From positions 62,001 to 126,000 of the forward strand of contig JANQQF010000011.1 of NCBI GenBank assembly GCA_028285035.1: a stretch of DNA of 64,000 bases, given 5' to 3'. The notes under the pieces are model-generated. The model saw only the letters and a program-made list of their open reading frames with translations. It was not told where the DNA came from and ran no database searches. Positions 52,125-60,139 of the stretch are shown piece by piece (the stretch's first letter is position 1; each line of letters begins with the position of its first letter). This stretch comes from Phycisphaerae bacterium. GTDB taxonomy: Bacteria > Chloroflexota > Anaerolineae > 4572-78 > J111. The position numbers and the translations under genes are program-made.

Positions 52125-52727
52125 ATGAAAATTGGCATTCTCGGCGGCACATTTGATCCCATCCAAATTGCCCACCTGCTAGGCGCAGAGATGGTTTGGG
52201 ACACGTTAAAGCTAGATCAGATTCTTTTTCTACCGGCTGGCGACCCTCCCCATAAACAACATCAACAACATACCCCTACCCACCATCGACTGGCAATGGT
52301 TGAGCTTGCTATTGCCAATAATACACATTTTGTTTTGTGTAGAATTGATTTAGATAGAAAAGGTCCTCACTACACGAATGAAACGATCCGACTGATTCGC
52401 CAACAATATCACCTAACCGAAACTGAATGTTTCTTTATCATTGGCGGGGACTCTCTGGTTGATCTGCCAACTTGGCACCAGCCTCGTGATTTTGTTTCCC
52501 TCTGCCAGCTCGCTGTCCTACACCGCCCTGGTTATCACCCCGACCTCACTACCCTAACGACTGCCATTCCTAAACTCCCTGAACGCCTCCACTGGGTTGC
52601 GATGCCCCAACTTGATATCGCAGCCTCCACCATTCGCAAACGGGCTCGTTCTGGTCAAAGTATTCGCTATCAAGTCACTGATCCAGTTTGGCACTATATT
52701 CAGGAACATCAGCTCTATCAGGATTAG
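52125..52727 (+). CDS. nadD: Nicotinate-nucleotide adenylyltransferase
   Basis: 200-residue enzyme making deamido-NAD from nicotinate mononucleotide and ATP. The HIGH-type nucleotidyltransferase motif GGTFDPIQIAHL is at the N-terminus, PHKQ near residue 42, FIIGGDSLVDLPTW in the middle, and the ISSTxxR-type ATP motif as IAASTIRKRARSG near residue 165. The length is normal. The Shine-Dalgarno is poor; translation may be coupled to obg, 50 bp upstream. A multi-hairpin element follows the stop. Confidence 0.95.
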   Translation: MKIGILGGTFDPIQIAHLLGAEMVWDTLKLDQILFLPAGDPPHKQHQQHTPTHHRLAMVELAIANNTHFVLCRIDLDRKGPHYTNETIRLIRQQYHLTETECFFIIGGDSLVDLPTWHQPRDFVSLCQLAVLHRPGYHPDLTTLTTAIPKLPERLHWVAMPQLDIAASTIRKRARSGQSIRYQVTDPVWHYIQEHQLYQD

Positions 52728-52757
52728 CTTTACCTACTTTGACGCACAGGGTAAAAA

Positions 52758-52814
52758 TGTAACGAAGGCAGGAATCCCTGCCTTCGAACGGATAGGCTAA
52801 AAGCCTGTGTTACA
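52758..52814. repeat. Nested three-stem hairpin element
   Basis: Outer arms tgtaac (52758-52763) and gttaca (52809-52814) enclose a strong hairpin cgaaggcagg/cctgccttcg (52763-52786, 4-nt loop) and a small one aggct/agcct (52794-52806). It lies between nadD and the dehydratase. It may be a dispersed repeat or an attenuator or terminator. Confidence 0.6.
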
Positions 52815-52838
52815 AATCTAGTTGCAAAGGAGTCAACA

Positions 52839-54836
52839 ATGACTACCCCCTCCCTCCCTACCCTTCAGGATATTCTGGGAAGTTCGCAATCAATGGAGAA
52901 CAATCGCTTACAAGGCGAAGGGCCTGCTGGTAGCTTACCCCTAACTGAAGATATGCTACTCAACGAACCAAGCGGCCATCTTTTCGGCCTCTCCCAAAAC
53001 GCTGGGATGGGCTGGCGACCAGAGGATGTGGGCAAACCACAATATTTGATTGTCAGCACCCAGGGGGGCTTGCGTGATCCTGATGGCAGCCCTGTCGCTC
53101 TGGGCTATCACACGGGCCATTGGGAAATCGGCCTATTGGTACGAGCCGCTGCCGAAACCTTTCGGGCACAAGGCACAGTTCCTTTTTCCGCCTACTGTAG
53201 CGATCCCTGCGACGGACGCTCGCAGGGCACCACGGGAATGTTTGACAGTCTCCCCTACCGTAATGATGCCGCCATCACAATGCGCCGCTTGATCCGTTCC
53301 CTGCCTCAACGGCAAGGCGTGATGGGTATAGCCACCTGCGACAAAGGGTTACCAGCCACAATGTTGGCCTTGGCAGGATGCGCTGAACGCCCTGGCATCA
53401 TCGTTCCTGGGGGTGTTACCTTGCCCGCGATCGGGGCTGAAGATGCCGGCACCGTCCAAACGATCGGCACCCGTTTTGCCCACAACATGATTAGCCTCGA
53501 TTATGCCGCAGCGATGGGCTGTCGCACCTGTGGTTCCGCCGGGGGGGGGTGCCAATTTTTGGGCACGGCTGCGACTTCACAAGTCGTGGCAGAGGCCTTG
53601 GGGATGACTCTACCCCACAGCGCACTCAGCCCCTCAGGGGAACCCATTTGGCTAGAGATGGCCCATCGTTCAGCCTTGGCCTTGCTTCGTCTAAAAGCCA
53701 ACGGGATCGTTTTGTCGAGTATATTGACCACGCAGGCCGTGGAAAATGCAATGTTGGTTCACGCCGCCTTTGGCGGATCAACCAATCTCCTGCTTCATAT
53801 CCCCGCGATTGCCCACGCTGCTGGAATACCTCAGCCAACCATCGAGGATTGGAATCGCATTAATAAGCTGATCCCCCGGCTCGTCGATGTCCTCCCAAAT
53901 GGTCCTCGCAATCATCCCACAGTGCAGGTCTTTATGGCTGGCGGCGTCCCTGAAGTAATGCTCCATTTACGCGAGATGGGGTTGCTCAATCTAGATGTGT
54001 TAACTACCTCGGGAGAAACACTGAACACCGTACTCGATTGGTGGCAGGGAAGCGAGCGACGCCAAGCCGCCCGAGCACACTTAGCCAAGTCAGGGCAAAT
54101 TGAACCCGACCACGTCATTATGGATACCGATACCGCCCGCAAGAATGGCTTGACCAGTACCGTCGTTTTCCCGGTGGGTAACATTGCCCCGCAAGGCTCA
54201 GTAATCAAGGCAACCTCGATTGACCCGTCAGTGGTGGACCCCGATCAGGTTTATCGTCATCGTGGCCCCGCCCGAGTCTTCACTTCCGAGCGCGCCGCCA
54301 TCCAAGCGATCAAAGGATTGACAGACAATTCCGTTAAATCGGGGGATGTGGTGGTGATGATTGGGGGTGGCCCCTCTGGCACAGGGATGGAGGAGACGTA
54401 TCAAGTGACCGCTGCCTTAAAACACGTGTCCTGGGGCAAAACCGTTCCCATTTTGACCGACGCCCGCTTCTCTGGTGTGTCCACTGGAGCCTGTGTCGGT
54501 CACATCGGACCAGAAGCCTTGGCCGGTGGCCCCATTGGCAAGCTCCGCGATGGTGACCTGATTGAGCTAGAGATTGACCGAGCTAATCTAACCGGACAAA
54601 TCAATCTAGTCGTTACTCCTGACAACGAGATCACCCCAACCGAGCTCCTAGCCAGCCGCCCCTTACACCCCGACCTGCAGACCCACCCTGACCTCCCCGA
54701 CGATACCCGTCTCTGGGCCGCCCTACAACAGGCCAGCGGGGGGACCTGGAATGGTTGTGTTTATGATGTGGATCGGATTATTGAGGTGATTGAGGCGGGG
54801 ATGCAGGCGCTGGAGGAGGTTGAAAATCAGGAATAG
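52839..54836 (+). CDS. yjhG: YjhG/YagF-type dehydratase (IlvD/Edd superfamily, D-xylonate dehydratase-like)
   Basis: 665-residue Fe-S dehydratase. The length, the N-terminal region ([19 protein letters not shown]) and the motifs [26 protein letters not shown] and [13 protein letters not shown] match the YjhG branch, which dehydrates sugar acids such as D-xylonate to 2-keto-3-deoxy acids. The three cysteine motifs should hold the [2Fe-2S] or [4Fe-4S] cluster. AAAGGAG precedes the ATG by 7 nt. No other pentose pathway gene is in the window. The next gene is a nucleoside deaminase. Stop codon is TAG. Confidence 0.92.
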   Translation: MTTPSLPTLQDILGSSQSMENNRLQGEGPAGSLPLTEDMLLNEPSGHLFGLSQNAGMGWRPEDVGKPQYLIVSTQGGLRDPDGSPVALGYHTGHWEIGLLVRAAAETFRAQGTVPFSAYCSDPCDGRSQGTTGMFDSLPYRNDAAITMRRLIRSLPQRQGVMGIATCDKGLPATMLALAGCAERPGIIVPGGVTLPAIGAEDAGTVQTIGTRFAHNMISLDYAAAMGCRTCGSAGGGCQFLGTAATSQVVAEALGMTLPHSALSPSGEPIWLEMAHRSALALLRLKANGIVLSSILTTQAVENAMLVHAAFGGSTNLLLHIPAIAHAAGIPQPTIEDWNRINKLIPRLVDVLPNGPRNHPTVQVFMAGGVPEVMLHLREMGLLNLDVLTTSGETLNTVLDWWQGSERRQAARAHLAKSGQIEPDHVIMDTDTARKNGLTSTVVFPVGNIAPQGSVIKATSIDPSVVDPDQVYRHRGPARVFTSERAAIQAIKGLTDNSVKSGDVVVMIGGGPSGTGMEETYQVTAALKHVSWGKTVPILTDARFSGVSTGACVGHIGPEALAGGPIGKLRDGDLIELEIDRANLTGQINLVVTPDNEITPTELLASRPLHPDLQTHPDLPDDTRLWAALQQASGGTWNGCVYDVDRIIEVIEAGMQALEEVENQE

Positions 54837-54924
54837 AAGAAGCCCTTTGTGCTCATCAGGGAGATTTAGGGGGTAGAGCTACACAAAGCCAACTAAGATT
54901 ATGTTTTTACAAAGGACATCCCAA

Positions 54925-55395
54925 ATGCAAAACCAAGACCAAACCTTCATTCGCCAAGCCATCGCCGTAGCCCAACGCGCCCGAGACAACGGCAATCACC
55001 CTTTCGGGGCCATCCTTGTGGATGCCGCCGACAATGTCTTGCTAGAGGCCGAAAACAGTGTCAACACTGGCCGCGATTGCACTGGTCACGCCGAAACAAA
55101 CTTGATGCGTCTCGCCTCCTATCAATACGATCCCGCCTTTCTCGCCACCTGCAGCCTCTACACCAGCACCGAACCTTGTGCAATGTGTGCTGGAGCGATC
55201 TTTTGGGGCAATGTTCGCCGCGTGGTCTATGGCTTGAGTGAAGCCGAACTGTACAAAATTTCGGGGCCGTACTCAGAAGAGGCCTTGCGCCTGCCCTGTC
55301 GCGAGCTATTTGCTAGAGGCGGCAAGGTCATTGAGGTAGTCGGTCCCCTGCTTGAGGAGGAGGCCCGGCAGGTCCACGCAGGGTTTTGGGAGTGA
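54925..55395 (+). CDS. Nucleoside deaminase (guanine deaminase/TadA superfamily)
   Basis: 156-residue zinc-dependent deaminase. The catalytic HAE motif is at 55-57 and the zinc-binding PCAMC at 84-88, followed by GAIFWGNVRRVVYG. The N-terminal FGAILVDAADNVLLEAENSV is characteristic of free-standing guanine/cytosine-type deaminases rather than tRNA-specific TadA. I start at 54925, because AAAGGA (54911-54916) lies 8 nt upstream; ATG 54901 precedes it. Likely purine salvage; substrate not certain. Confidence 0.9.
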   Translation: MQNQDQTFIRQAIAVAQRARDNGNHPFGAILVDAADNVLLEAENSVNTGRDCTGHAETNLMRLASYQYDPAFLATCSLYTSTEPCAMCAGAIFWGNVRRVVYGLSEAELYKISGPYSEEALRLPCRELFARGGKVIEVVGPLLEEEARQVHAGFWE

Positions 55396-55413
55396 TGACA
55401 CTTCGAAAATATT

Positions 55414-58176
55414 CTAAAAAATCAAGCGCAGACCAAACAAAAGTAACATCCCAACCATACAAAACAATGAGGGGGCAATGGGTGGGTAGCCCGTGGGGGG
55501 AAGCTGAGTTACGGGAACGTTGGGAGTGCCTGTACCGGGAAGAGGGGTGATTGAGGGTGATCCGGTTGGGGTGGGGCTGCCGAGTGAGGGTGTACCTGTA
55601 ACTGGGGTGCCCGATGGTGTACCAAATGGGGTGAGGGAGGCATTGGGAGTACCTGTCCCTATCCCTGGCGTGCCCGTTCCTGGAGTGCCAGGTGTAGCTG
55701 GGGTACCAACTGAAGTTGGGGTAGCAGTTTGTGAGTCTGGGGGGGAGCCTGCGGGAGGAGTCGGGGTAGCGGTCACACCACTGCCACCATCATCATCGTC
55801 ATCGTCGTCACCATCATTGGGTGAATCAGGGGTGGCGGTTGGGGGGATGATAGAAGTTGGGGTCTCTGTGGGAGCTAGATAATTGACCTCGGCTGAATCT
55901 TCACACACAGGCAAGATAGAACCATCATTCCCCCGTCCTCCAATGCCAATCGCCACTGGATCGATATTGTCTGGCACCACAGGCAAATCATTGACCTGAA
56001 ATTGGGCCACAACATTTATCACCATCCCTGGTGTAATATCGCCAAACGTACTCGTCAGATCACTCCAAAGCAACGCATCAGCTTTGACCCCATCTGGGAT
56101 CGGGTTTGCCGTTTGATAGGTCAAAACCGCATCATTAAAGGTATTTTCAACGGGAAACGAAATAAATGTGGCACTACTGGTGTTCGTGATAGTTAAATCA
56201 AAGGTGATAATCTGCCCAGCCACAACATTACCATCGGCTGGGGAGCGCAAGGTCAGATCAATATCATAGATGGAGACGGTTTCGGTGAGGAGCGGCGTGA
56301 AAATGATGACGTTGTCGGCAGCCAAGGTCAAATCCGCTGCTTTGGCCACCCCCTCATTGATGATCTCACTGGACAGGTTTGACACCCGCACATCGAAGGT
56401 CAAGAAGCGATCCTCCAATGGCCCCAGGGTGCCCGCCACATAGCCCCCTTCATCGAGTTGGAAGGGCGTACCACTAGTGGCGTCCGGCAGTAAGACACCA
56501 TCTAGAAACGTGGTATTGGGAATGTAGGTCACCTCTGGAGGCAGATCATCGGTCAATTTAATATCAATGATGGACCGATAACTGTTGTTGAGGTAGTTGA
56601 TCTTGTAGGTGACGATGTCATTTAGGGTGATTGAGCCCGTACAATCAGTGTCTTTGGTTAAGGGGTCTACGGTCTTTTGTAGCAAGAGTGAAGGGACTGG
56701 AGCCAGGCCGGTGCCCACATCAATAGACGGCTCGGCGGCGGCGGCATTCTGATCCTGCCCCCAAATCGCTACAAATGGGGTGCCGTCCTCGGTATAAAGA
56801 AAGGCACTGGTTAAGTCGTGGTCTGGGTCAATGACACTGACCTCCTGCAGCGGAAAAATCGGGATACTCTCATCTGCACTCCCATCATTGTCAAAATCGA
56901 CAAACAGGGTGGTGGTCTCAACGGCTGTCACAAAAACGTGGGACTCATCCCCATCAGGGGGATCATTGTCATTCCCCACCCCCCAGCCGATAAAGGTTTG
57001 GGTGGTTAAATTTTCGATAGGCAACAAAGGATATCCCCAATCCTGCGCCGAAGACTCGTCAAAGGCGGCTAGAGCACAAAATGCCCGATCATCAGGGGTG
57101 GTGAATCGCACCGCTGTTTCAAATAGCAGGGGGTCGCTATTAGGGGGATAGCGATGGGTGGTGTTTGGAGGAATGACTAAACTCGTTGTTGTAGAAATGG
57201 TCTGAACGGTTACAGTGAGAGGGGTGACTGGGTCTGGATTGTAAATCCAGTAATCGCCATCAGAACTACGGGGACCAATAAAATCATTTGATAAGGCGTG
57301 GTTGGGGGGAATGGTGTAAGCGCGGGCTTCAAAATTAACCCCAGGCTGATCATTACCGGTAAAAATATGTACTTGGATTGGTTTTGAAGCGGTAATTTTT
57401 GTCCCCGTTTGCACCCCATCAATTTGCGTAAATTGTCCGCCACTCGTAGGAATCACTTGGGTGCTATCAGGGACACCGTCACCATCAAAATCGATCTCAA
57501 CCGTGGTATCTGGTTGAACCGATTGCACATTAAAGCCAACCACGGAAAAGCCAGCCCGCTGGTTGGGACCAATCCCGGCCAAATCCTCACCCACTGGAAT
57601 AACATAACTATCTGCCCATTGACTGGTTGGGTAGAGCTCCCATGCTCCCGCAAACAAACTACCAGCCGAATCAGGCCAGTTGGCCAATGTGACGGCAATT
57701 GATCCACCGACCGCCGTAAGTTTATCGCCCCCATCATAAAAAAATTTTGTGCTATCCCGAGGGTTGGGGATGGTATTTTGCAGAACAATCACATCACCTG
57801 CCTTCAGTTGATCAGTCGTAAATCCGGGCGGCCTACCATTGCTGGTATCATTGTCACCCCACACCTGGGTGCTGGCCTGAGAAGGAGTGGTTAAGACAGG
57901 TTCAAGCCCTTTATCACTGGCCTCTCCCTCCCAATGATCATAGTAGATAACCGTACCATCTCGTTGAACAGCAACGGAAATTGTGGTGATAATACTGTCA
58001 TCAACAAAGTTGCTATCAGCGTTGGCGATATCAAACTGATTATCCAGGATATCAGCCGGGTAAGGGATGAAATAGGTAAAGTCGTCGAGCTGAGCATAGG
58101 CGTGCAATGGCAGCCAGATGGCTCCTAGGCCCATAAGCCAAGCTGAGACGCCTGCAAACTTTAAAAATATTTTCAC
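55414..58176 (-). CDS. Large DUF11-containing cell-surface protein
   Basis: 920-residue exported protein. It has an N-terminal signal sequence (LKFAGVSAWLMGLGAIWLPL, then cleavage after HAYA), about 500 residues of beta-rich domain with FDFDGDG-type Asp motifs, then two DUF11-like repeats (DPLTKDTDCTGSITLNDIVT; YDIDLTLRSPADGNVVAGQI). A Gly/Thr/Pro/Asp low-complexity stalk follows, and the end is LPPTGYPP plus a hydrophobic segment. The stalk and end fit a wall- or membrane-anchored adhesin, with LPPTG conforming to the sortase pattern but lacking a strongly basic tail. GTG 58176 has AAGGA 7 nt upstream. Confidence 0.85.
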   Translation of the reverse strand: MKIFLKFAGVSAWLMGLGAIWLPLHAYAQLDDFTYFIPYPADILDNQFDIANADSNFVDDSIITTISVAVQRDGTVIYYDHWEGEASDKGLEPVLTTPSQASTQVWGDNDTSNGRPPGFTTDQLKAGDVIVLQNTIPNPRDSTKFFYDGGDKLTAVGGSIAVTLANWPDSAGSLFAGAWELYPTSQWADSYVIPVGEDLAGIGPNQRAGFSVVGFNVQSVQPDTTVEIDFDGDGVPDSTQVIPTSGGQFTQIDGVQTGTKITASKPIQVHIFTGNDQPGVNFEARAYTIPPNHALSNDFIGPRSSDGDYWIYNPDPVTPLTVTVQTISTTTSLVIPPNTTHRYPPNSDPLLFETAVRFTTPDDRAFCALAAFDESSAQDWGYPLLPIENLTTQTFIGWGVGNDNDPPDGDESHVFVTAVETTTLFVDFDNDGSADESIPIFPLQEVSVIDPDHDLTSAFLYTEDGTPFVAIWGQDQNAAAAEPSIDVGTGLAPVPSLLLQKTVDPLTKDTDCTGSITLNDIVTYKINYLNNSYRSIIDIKLTDDLPPEVTYIPNTTFLDGVLLPDATSGTPFQLDEGGYVAGTLGPLEDRFLTFDVRVSNLSSEIINEGVAKAADLTLAADNVIIFTPLLTETVSIYDIDLTLRSPADGNVVAGQIITFDLTITNTSSATFISFPVENTFNDAVLTYQTANPIPDGVKADALLWSDLTSTFGDITPGMVINVVAQFQVNDLPVVPDNIDPVAIGIGGRGNDGSILPVCEDSAEVNYLAPTETPTSIIPPTATPDSPNDGDDDDDDDGGSGVTATPTPPAGSPPDSQTATPTSVGTPATPGTPGTGTPGIGTGTPNASLTPFGTPSGTPVTGTPSLGSPTPTGSPSITPLPGTGTPNVPVTQLPPTGYPPIAPSLFCMVGMLLLFGLRLIF

Positions 58177-58342
58177 CAAAGTGTCCTTAAATCAAGCGAT
58201 AAGGCGCTGGGGTGATGGGGTTAAATGGAATTATGGTGGGGCGTTGTTGAACAAAGTGTATTTCTAAAGTGTAGAAGTGGTCAACAAATCAGGTCTCCTC
58301 AATTATCCTTATGACAAGAGGTTTTGCAAGTTTACTAAAAGT

Positions 58343-58377
58343 TTTTGAGGAGGCGGGAGGAAATCGCCTCCTCAAAA
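58343..58377 (-). terminator. Terminator hairpin downstream of the peptidyl-tRNA hydrolase-like gene
   Basis: ttttgaggaggcg (58343-58355) pairs perfectly with cgcctcctcaaaa (58365-58377) over a 9-nt loop. It lies 5 bp past the TAA of the hydrolase-like gene on the minus strand and closes the tRNA-155aa-hydrolase group. Confidence 0.7.
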
Positions 58378-58381
58378 GGGT

Positions 58382-58714
58382 TTATTTTAATTCGCGCCAT
58401 AGGGGCCAGCGACGAAACAATCGTCTTTGTGTCCCGGAGATAGGTGTAGTACACATTGCCGTATAGCCCATCTTATCATCAGGCTCGTAAAAGCAGGCAT
58501 ACTCAACATTCGCGAAGTCAAGGTGAGCCATAGCATCAAAAAGGCCTTGTTCGGAGGCCACAGTCAACAACACCAAATGCGGCGAGGTCACTGGCTGTGA
58601 AAATTTGCGCCCTGCCTCAAAGCAGACCTGACCAGCTTGAACAATTTGGTCAGCCACGGGAATATCTGTCCGAACAAAGACATAAATATAAAAAGTCGGC
58701 TATACATCAGGCAT
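58382..58714 (-). CDS. PTRHD1-like peptidyl-tRNA hydrolase with in-frame TAG at codon 5
   Basis: 110-codon gene. Frame from ATG 58714 reads Met-Pro-Asp-Val-TAG (58702-58700)-Pro-Thr, then FYIYVFVRTDIPVADQIVQA and continues uninterrupted to TAA. Conserved features of PTH2/PTRHD1-like hydrolases are the first strand with R-T-D (R-K-D-L in relatives), QIVQAGQVCFEAG, PHLVLLTVASEQGLFDAM, FYEPDD-x-x-x-YTAM and a final RRWPLW. AAAAGGAAG lies 6-7 nt before the ATG. Starting at GTG 58657 would delete the first strand, so the amber-containing start is favoured. The ATG overlaps the upstream gene by 8 bp. A tRNA-like gene with a CUA anticodon lies about 570 bp upstream. A one-base shift in T5 at 58690-58694 is the rival explanation. 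Confidence 0.65.
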
Positions 58715-59174
58715 GATCAACTTCCTTTTCCAATTGAAATTTTGGGATCAATCTTTCCGGGACTTGATAGGCATCAAAAGGAAGTTGCCCATTGCTAAAG
58801 TGGGTTGGGTCGTAATGGTAAGGGTTCACCCTGGGGATGAACACACGGAGGCTTTGCAACATTTCCGAGGTAACCAGACCATCAAAAGGGGCTAAAAGCT
58901 CATCATGATAACGGTCCCCCTTCAAACGGTAAAGGGCTGAAAACAGGATCCACCCTTCATAGGCTCCGTTCGCCAATTTACGCGGATTGGTTGCCGGGGT
59001 AAACCCCTTCCGCCAATCCTTGCCTAGCAAAGCCAAATAAAGCAGATGATGGACGGCTGAAAGTTCATGTCGTCGATCCGACTGCATTAGAGTGCTCCAA
59101 TGACGACGCAGAGAAAAATATGTATTTGGGTTATTAAAAACGTGAGCAGTGATTGCTCGAGGTAAGGTATTCAT
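58707..59174 (-). CDS. Conserved-looking protein of unknown function, partner of the hydrolase-like gene
   Basis: 155-residue soluble, mostly helical protein that I do not recognise. It has several striking polar/aromatic stretches (HVFNNPNTYFSLRRHW, HELSAVHHLLYLALLGKDWR, ELLAPFDGLVTSEMLQSL). The paired histidines and lysine/arginine-rich helices could bind nucleic acid; this is a guess. Translation from ATG 59174 uses GGAGA 8 nt upstream, but that site lies in the right arm of an 11-bp hairpin. The 3' end overlaps the hydrolase-like gene, so the two proteins should be made together. Confidence 0.8.
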   Translation of the reverse strand: MNTLPRAITAHVFNNPNTYFSLRRHWSTLMQSDRRHELSAVHHLLYLALLGKDWRKGFTPATNPRKLANGAYEGWILFSALYRLKGDRYHDELLAPFDGLVTSEMLQSLRVFIPRVNPYHYDPTHFSNGQLPFDAYQVPERLIPKFQLEKEVDHA

Positions 59175-59175
59175 T

Positions 59176-59226
59176 CGTTATATCTCCTAAAGTGATTTTG
59201 ATGCAAAAAATAAAAGAGATATAACG
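59176..59226 (-). promoter_or_regulatory. Leader hairpin hiding the ribosome-binding site
   Basis: In the mRNA sense cgttatatctc (59226-59216) pairs perfectly with gagatataacg (59186-59176), which contains part of the AGGAGA Shine-Dalgarno and ends two bases before the ATG at 59174. The loop is 29 nt, A/U-rich. When folded it should block translation of the 155-residue gene and, by coupling, the hydrolase-like gene. Confidence 0.65.
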
Positions 59227-59286
59227 ACGGGGGTGCTCGGGGGTTAGGTAAAAGAGTCTACAACATGGAATTTGATCCTTTCACTA

Positions 59287-59357
59287 GCGCGCCATGCGAG
59301 AATCGAACTCGCTATAAGCAGTTTTAGAGACCGCCTCTCGTCCAACGAGTCATGGCG
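59287..59357 (-). tRNA. tRNA-like gene with CUA anticodon (putative amber suppressor)
   Basis: On the minus strand: acceptor GCGCCAT/ATGGCGC, 7 perfect pairs; connector GA; D arm CTCG-TTGGA-CGAG with a short 5-nt loop that keeps GG; anticodon stem GCGGT/ACTGC (extendable to 6-7 pairs) and loop CTCTAAA, giving anticodon CTA with T33 and A37. The variable loop is TTATA. T arm GCGAG-TTCGATT-CTCGC has five pairs and a canonical T loop. Discriminator base is G; CCA is not encoded. Length is about 71 nt. Base 8 is G, not U, and the D loop is short, so it is atypical. The anticodon loop equals that of classical amber suppressors. It has its own promoter. It is not tRNA-Pyl-like in the T loop. Confidence 0.65.
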
Positions 59358-59369
59358 CTCACCTTAAGA

Positions 59370-59398
59370 TGGTATACCATGCTCAATCTGTTACGTCA
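59370..59398 (-). promoter_or_regulatory. Promoter of the tRNA-like gene within a palindrome
   Basis: On the minus strand TTGACG (59398-59393) and TATACC (59375-59370) are 17 bp apart, with TGG before the -10 (extended -10). The expected start is about 5 nt before the tRNA 5' end. The -10 lies in a perfect 12-bp palindrome atggtataccat (59368-59379), a possible operator. Confidence 0.55.
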
Positions 59399-59407
59399 AA
59401 TTGACAA

Positions 59408-60118
59408 TTATAACTCAGACTTTAGTTCATCGAGCAATCTTATGATTCGTTCTCGTTCAGAATGATCCTTTGGGGCAAGTATAAGATATTGTTCAAAGTC
59501 CTGAATGGCATACTTTAAGTCTTGAGAGGTTGTATAGGTCGTGGTCTGATCTAAGTAAGCTGACACAAATAGACGATGATAAGTTCGGCCTCGATTGAGG
59601 TAGGCATACCAATAATCAGAGTCCAAATCAAGGGCCTTGGTATAATCGGCAATCGCCTGATCATATTGCAAGACACCATAATGAGCTACCCCTCGATAGT
59701 TGTAAATATCGACATCATAAGGATCTAAGGCCATAGCTTTATCCAAATCTATCAAGGCTTCATCAGATTTTTGAATATTCACCAGAACAATACCCCGCCC
59801 TAAATATCCATCAACGTTATTAGGGGCCAGCTGAATGATCGTGTCAAAATCTGCAAGTGCATCTTCATATTTACGTAATTCAAGATAAGCATAGCCGCGA
59901 AAATAATAGATTTCGGGAATATGTGGGGCCACTTCAATCACTTTGCTAAGGTCAGCTACAGCCTCTCTATAATTGCTTGTTTGATAATTGGCGATCCCTG
60001 TAAACAGCGATTTCCCAACTGGATAGATACGTATTCCACCAAAGCCACATAAGGCGCATGCAAATAGTAAAATCACCCAAACGTAAGGTTTTCGAAACCA
60101 TCGCTGCAAGTGCTGCAT
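59408..60118 (-). CDS. Membrane-anchored TPR protein
   Basis: 236-residue protein with one N-terminal membrane segment (YVWVILLFACALCGFGGI) and about five TPR units (YYFRGYAYLELRKYEDALAD; YNYRGVAHYGVLQYDQAIAD and others). It resembles the longer TPR protein at 32.1-33.4 kb. The repeats should bind partner proteins. AGAGGT precedes the ATG. It lies 22 bp after the 336-residue gene and ends 51 bp before the tRNA-like gene, so it may share a transcript with the Hsp90-like genes. Confidence 0.9.
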   Translation of the reverse strand: MQHLQRWFRKPYVWVILLFACALCGFGGIRIYPVGKSLFTGIANYQTSNYREAVADLSKVIEVAPHIPEIYYFRGYAYLELRKYEDALADFDTIIQLAPNNVDGYLGRGIVLVNIQKSDEALIDLDKAMALDPYDVDIYNYRGVAHYGVLQYDQAIADYTKALDLDSDYWYAYLNRGRTYHRLFVSAYLDQTTTYTTSQDLKYAIQDFEQYLILAPKDHSERERIIRLLDELKSEL

Positions 60119-60139
60119 TAGAATACCTCTAACTACACC

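Noticed and set aside
55520..55882. Plus-strand 120-residue Gly/Val/Pro-rich frame
   Set aside because: It is the antisense shadow of the low-complexity stalk of the surface protein.
58690..58694. Frameshift in a T5 run as the only explanation for the broken hydrolase-like gene
   Set aside because: It remains possible, but the amber reading has its own good ribosome-binding site and ATG and needs no indel, so I list the TAG reading first.
59287..59357. tRNA-Pyl
   Set aside because: The anticodon loop and short D loop are similar, but the T loop and variable loop are ordinary, and no pylS or pylBCD gene is in the window.
59287..59357. tRNA as an integration site for a mobile element
   Set aside because: No integrase, direct repeat of the tRNA 3' end or phage gene is visible nearby.
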